From positions 1 to 24,378 of the forward strand of contig CAKRFY010000038.1 in the NCBI GenBank assembly GCA_934320895.1: 24,378 nt of DNA. Direction: 5' to 3'. The stretch comes from an uncultured Lachnospiraceae bacterium. Its GTDB lineage: Bacteria > Bacillota > Clostridia > Lachnospirales > Lachnospiraceae. A program made the position numbers and the translations under genes. This document shows, one piece after another, positions 22,788-24,378 of the stretch (position 1 is its first letter; every line of letters starts with the position of its first letter). The notes below the pieces were generated by a model. The model saw only the letters and a list, made by a program, of their open reading frames with translations. It had not been told where the DNA came from and searched no databases.

Positions 22788-24378
22788 ATGACAGAGGGAA
22801 AGGATTTATTACAGGTATTATGGAGTGGGGCAGATGTACTTAGAGGTAAGATGGATGCAAATGAGTATAAAACATATCTGCTTGGTCTGGTTTTTTATAA
22901 ATATTTATCTGATTCGTATTTGTCAAAAGCATATGATTTGATGAACGATGAAAAACCGGACAGTCTTGAAGAAGCACAAGAGTGTTATGAAGAAGTTATG
23001 GAGAGTGAGGATGCAAAAGATTTGCTTGAAGAATTAAAAGAGTCACTTCATTATACTTTAGATTCGGATATGACATATGTAAGTATGCTTAAGAGTGCAA
23101 AAAATAATGCATTTAATCGAGAAAAACTCCAATCGGCATTCAACAGGATTCAGGAGTCAGATCAACTGTTTAATGGATTATTTGCAGATGTTGACCTGTA
23201 TTCAAATCGTTTGGGAACAGGAGATCAGAAGCAAAGTGCAACGATAGCCGAAGTTATCAAGGTGCTTGAGGGGGCAGATTTGATTCATGCAAAAGGGGAT
23301 GTGCTTGGTAATGCCTATGAATATCTTATCGGACAGTTTGCATCTGAAACAGGAAAAAAGGCAGGAGAATTTTATACGCCGCATGGTCCGGCACAGCTGC
23401 TTTGCCGGATTGCAATGGACGGTCTTGAAGAAAAAAGGGGATTGCAGGTATATGACCCGTGTATGGGTTCAGGCTCGCTTATGCTTAGTTGCAAAAACTA
23501 TTCAAAAGAACCTGATTATATAAGATATTACGGACAGGAACTTATGCCGTCTACATATAATCTGGCTAGAATGAATATGTTCCTGCATGGGGTTTTACCT
23601 GAAAATCAGCATTTAAGAAATGGTGACACATTGGATGCCGACTGGCCGACAGACGAAGAAACAGAGTTTGATGTAGTAACAATGAATCCGCCGTATTCAG
23701 CAAAATGGTCTGCCGCTGAGGGATTTAAGCAGGATGAAAGATTTATGGACTATGGTGGAAAACTTGCACCAAAATCTAAAGCTGACTATGCCTTTTTATT
23801 GCATGGATTTTATCATTTGAAGCAGACGGGAACTATGGCAATCGTGTTGCCGCATGGAGTATTGTTCCGCGGGGCAGCAGAGGGAACGATAAGGCAGACA
23901 CTTTTGGAAAATGGTTCAATATATGCTGTAATAGGATTGCCTGCAAATATGTTTTACAATACATCAATACCGACTTGTATCGTTGTATTAAAAAAGCACC
24001 GTGAGGGCAGAGATGTATTGTTTATAGATGCATCGGGTACTGAATTTTATGAAAAAGAGAAAAAACAGAATGAAATGAAAGATGAACATATAGAAAGTGT
24101 TCTGAAACTTTATAAGGACAGGAAAACAGTTGAAAAAAAGGCATATCTTGCATCTTATGAAGATATTAAATCAAATGATTTTAATCTTAATATACCGAGA
24201 TATGTAGATACAACAGAGGAAGAACCTGAGATAGACCTTGATGCGTTGACAAAAGATATGGCAGAAACAGATAAAGGTATAAAAGAAAGCACGGATTCAT
24301 TACTTGGAATGATGAAAGAGCTTACTTTTGGCAATGAGGAAACAAAAAATGCAGTGAACGAGCTTATCAAAGTGCTTG
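22788..24378 (+). CDS. hsdM: Type I restriction-modification DNA methyltransferase subunit HsdM (3' truncated by window)
   Basis: The frame is open from ATG 22788 (GGAGG at 22775-22779) to the window end, 530 codons, with no stop; it continues beyond. The N-terminal helical HsdM_N domain (about 5-150) begins LLQVLWSGADVLRGKMDANE and contains YLLGLVFYKYLSD. The methyltransferase domain follows with FYTPHGPAQLL, the SAM-binding motif YDPCMGSGSL (Asp223) and the catalytic NPPY motif (Asn300), which marks N6-adenine methylation. Together with HsdS it methylates a bipartite target, and with HsdR forms the restriction complex; hsdS and hsdR should lie downstream. The gene opens an accessory region beyond house-keeping genes. 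Activity looks intact as far as visible. Confidence 0.93.
   Translation, partial: MTEGKDLLQVLWSGADVLRGKMDANEYKTYLLGLVFYKYLSDSYLSKAYDLMNDEKPDSLEEAQECYEEVMESEDAKDLLEELKESLHYTLDSDMTYVSMLKSAKNNAFNREKLQSAFNRIQESDQLFNGLFADVDLYSNRLGTGDQKQSATIAEVIKVLEGADLIHAKGDVLGNAYEYLIGQFASETGKKAGEFYTPHGPAQLLCRIAMDGLEEKRGLQVYDPCMGSGSLMLSCKNYSKEPDYIRYYGQELMPSTYNLARMNMFLHGVLPENQHLRNGDTLDADWPTDEETEFDVVTMNPPYSAKWSAAEGFKQDERFMDYGGKLAPKSKADYAFLLHGFYHLKQTGTMAIVLPHGVLFRGAAEGTIRQTLLENGSIYAVIGLPANMFYNTSIPTCIVVLKKHREGRDVLFIDASGTEFYEKEKKQNEMKDEHIESVLKLYKDRKTVEKKAYLASYEDIKSNDFNLNIPRYVDTTEEEPEIDLDALTKDMAETDKGIKESTDSLLGMMKELTFGNEETKNAVNELIKVL

Noticed and set aside
23287..23523. 78-codon frame inside hsdM
   Set aside because: It is a different-frame shadow of the continuous hsdM frame, which carries all the methyltransferase motifs.

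Overview
The window is low-GC DNA from a Gram-positive, spore-forming anaerobe, most likely a member of the Lachnospiraceae (Clostridia). Signs of this are the AT-rich codons (AGA Arg, ATA Ile), strong AGGAGG ribosome sites, a short 2[4Fe-4S] ferredoxin, DUF1858 and DUF4250 proteins, a CwlD-type spore-cortex amidase, a SPOCS/LysM spore-coat-type protein and a MecA adaptor. The assignment to family level is by gene content, not by a marker gene.

Layout. 1-1343: end of a GH32 sucrose/fructan hydrolase and a PfkB fructokinase (sucrose use). 1351-2937: minus-strand DUF1858 protein, ferredoxin and MecA, with readable sigma-A promoters and terminators. 2938-4038: a long intergenic stretch with a strong promoter, a 0.3-kb untranslated leader or small RNA candidate, one 74-residue orphan protein and a long hairpin. 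4079-8615: a co-directional cluster of a membrane-anchored GH18 hydrolase, CwlD amidase, Sua5/YwlC, a YwlE-like low-molecular-weight phosphatase homologue and RpiB. The last three keep the B. subtilis ywlC-ywlE-ywlF order, but the phosphatase homologue has lost both its catalytic Cys and its phosphate-binding Arg.

8611-15203 is the most unusual part. A 33-bp perfect direct repeat lies at the 3' end of rpiB and again, 6,560 bp later, just upstream of ilvE. Between the two copies sits an accessory block: a LytTR response regulator, an AgrC/ComD-type sensor kinase, a promoter preceded by two LytTR-like repeats, three tiny or broken reading frames that look like an 18-residue peptide, the start of a radical-SAM peptide maturase and the end of an acyl-carrier-like protein, then a MacB/FtsX-type ABC transporter. 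I read this as a peptide-sensing and export/immunity module inserted between rpiB and ilvE, whose modification genes have decayed. The right repeat copy supplies the -35 box of the ilvE promoter; the left copy has the same -35 but no -10.

15289-24378: ilvE, murG, a DUF4250 protein, a minus-strand GNAT acetyltransferase, the SPOCS/LysM protein, a FAD-dependent dehydrogenase, an unusual fusion of a Cys-rich domain with a MetH-activation-like domain, and the first 530 codons of a type I restriction-modification methyltransferase (hsdM) that runs off the window. No tRNA, rRNA, CRISPR array or transposase/integrase gene was seen.
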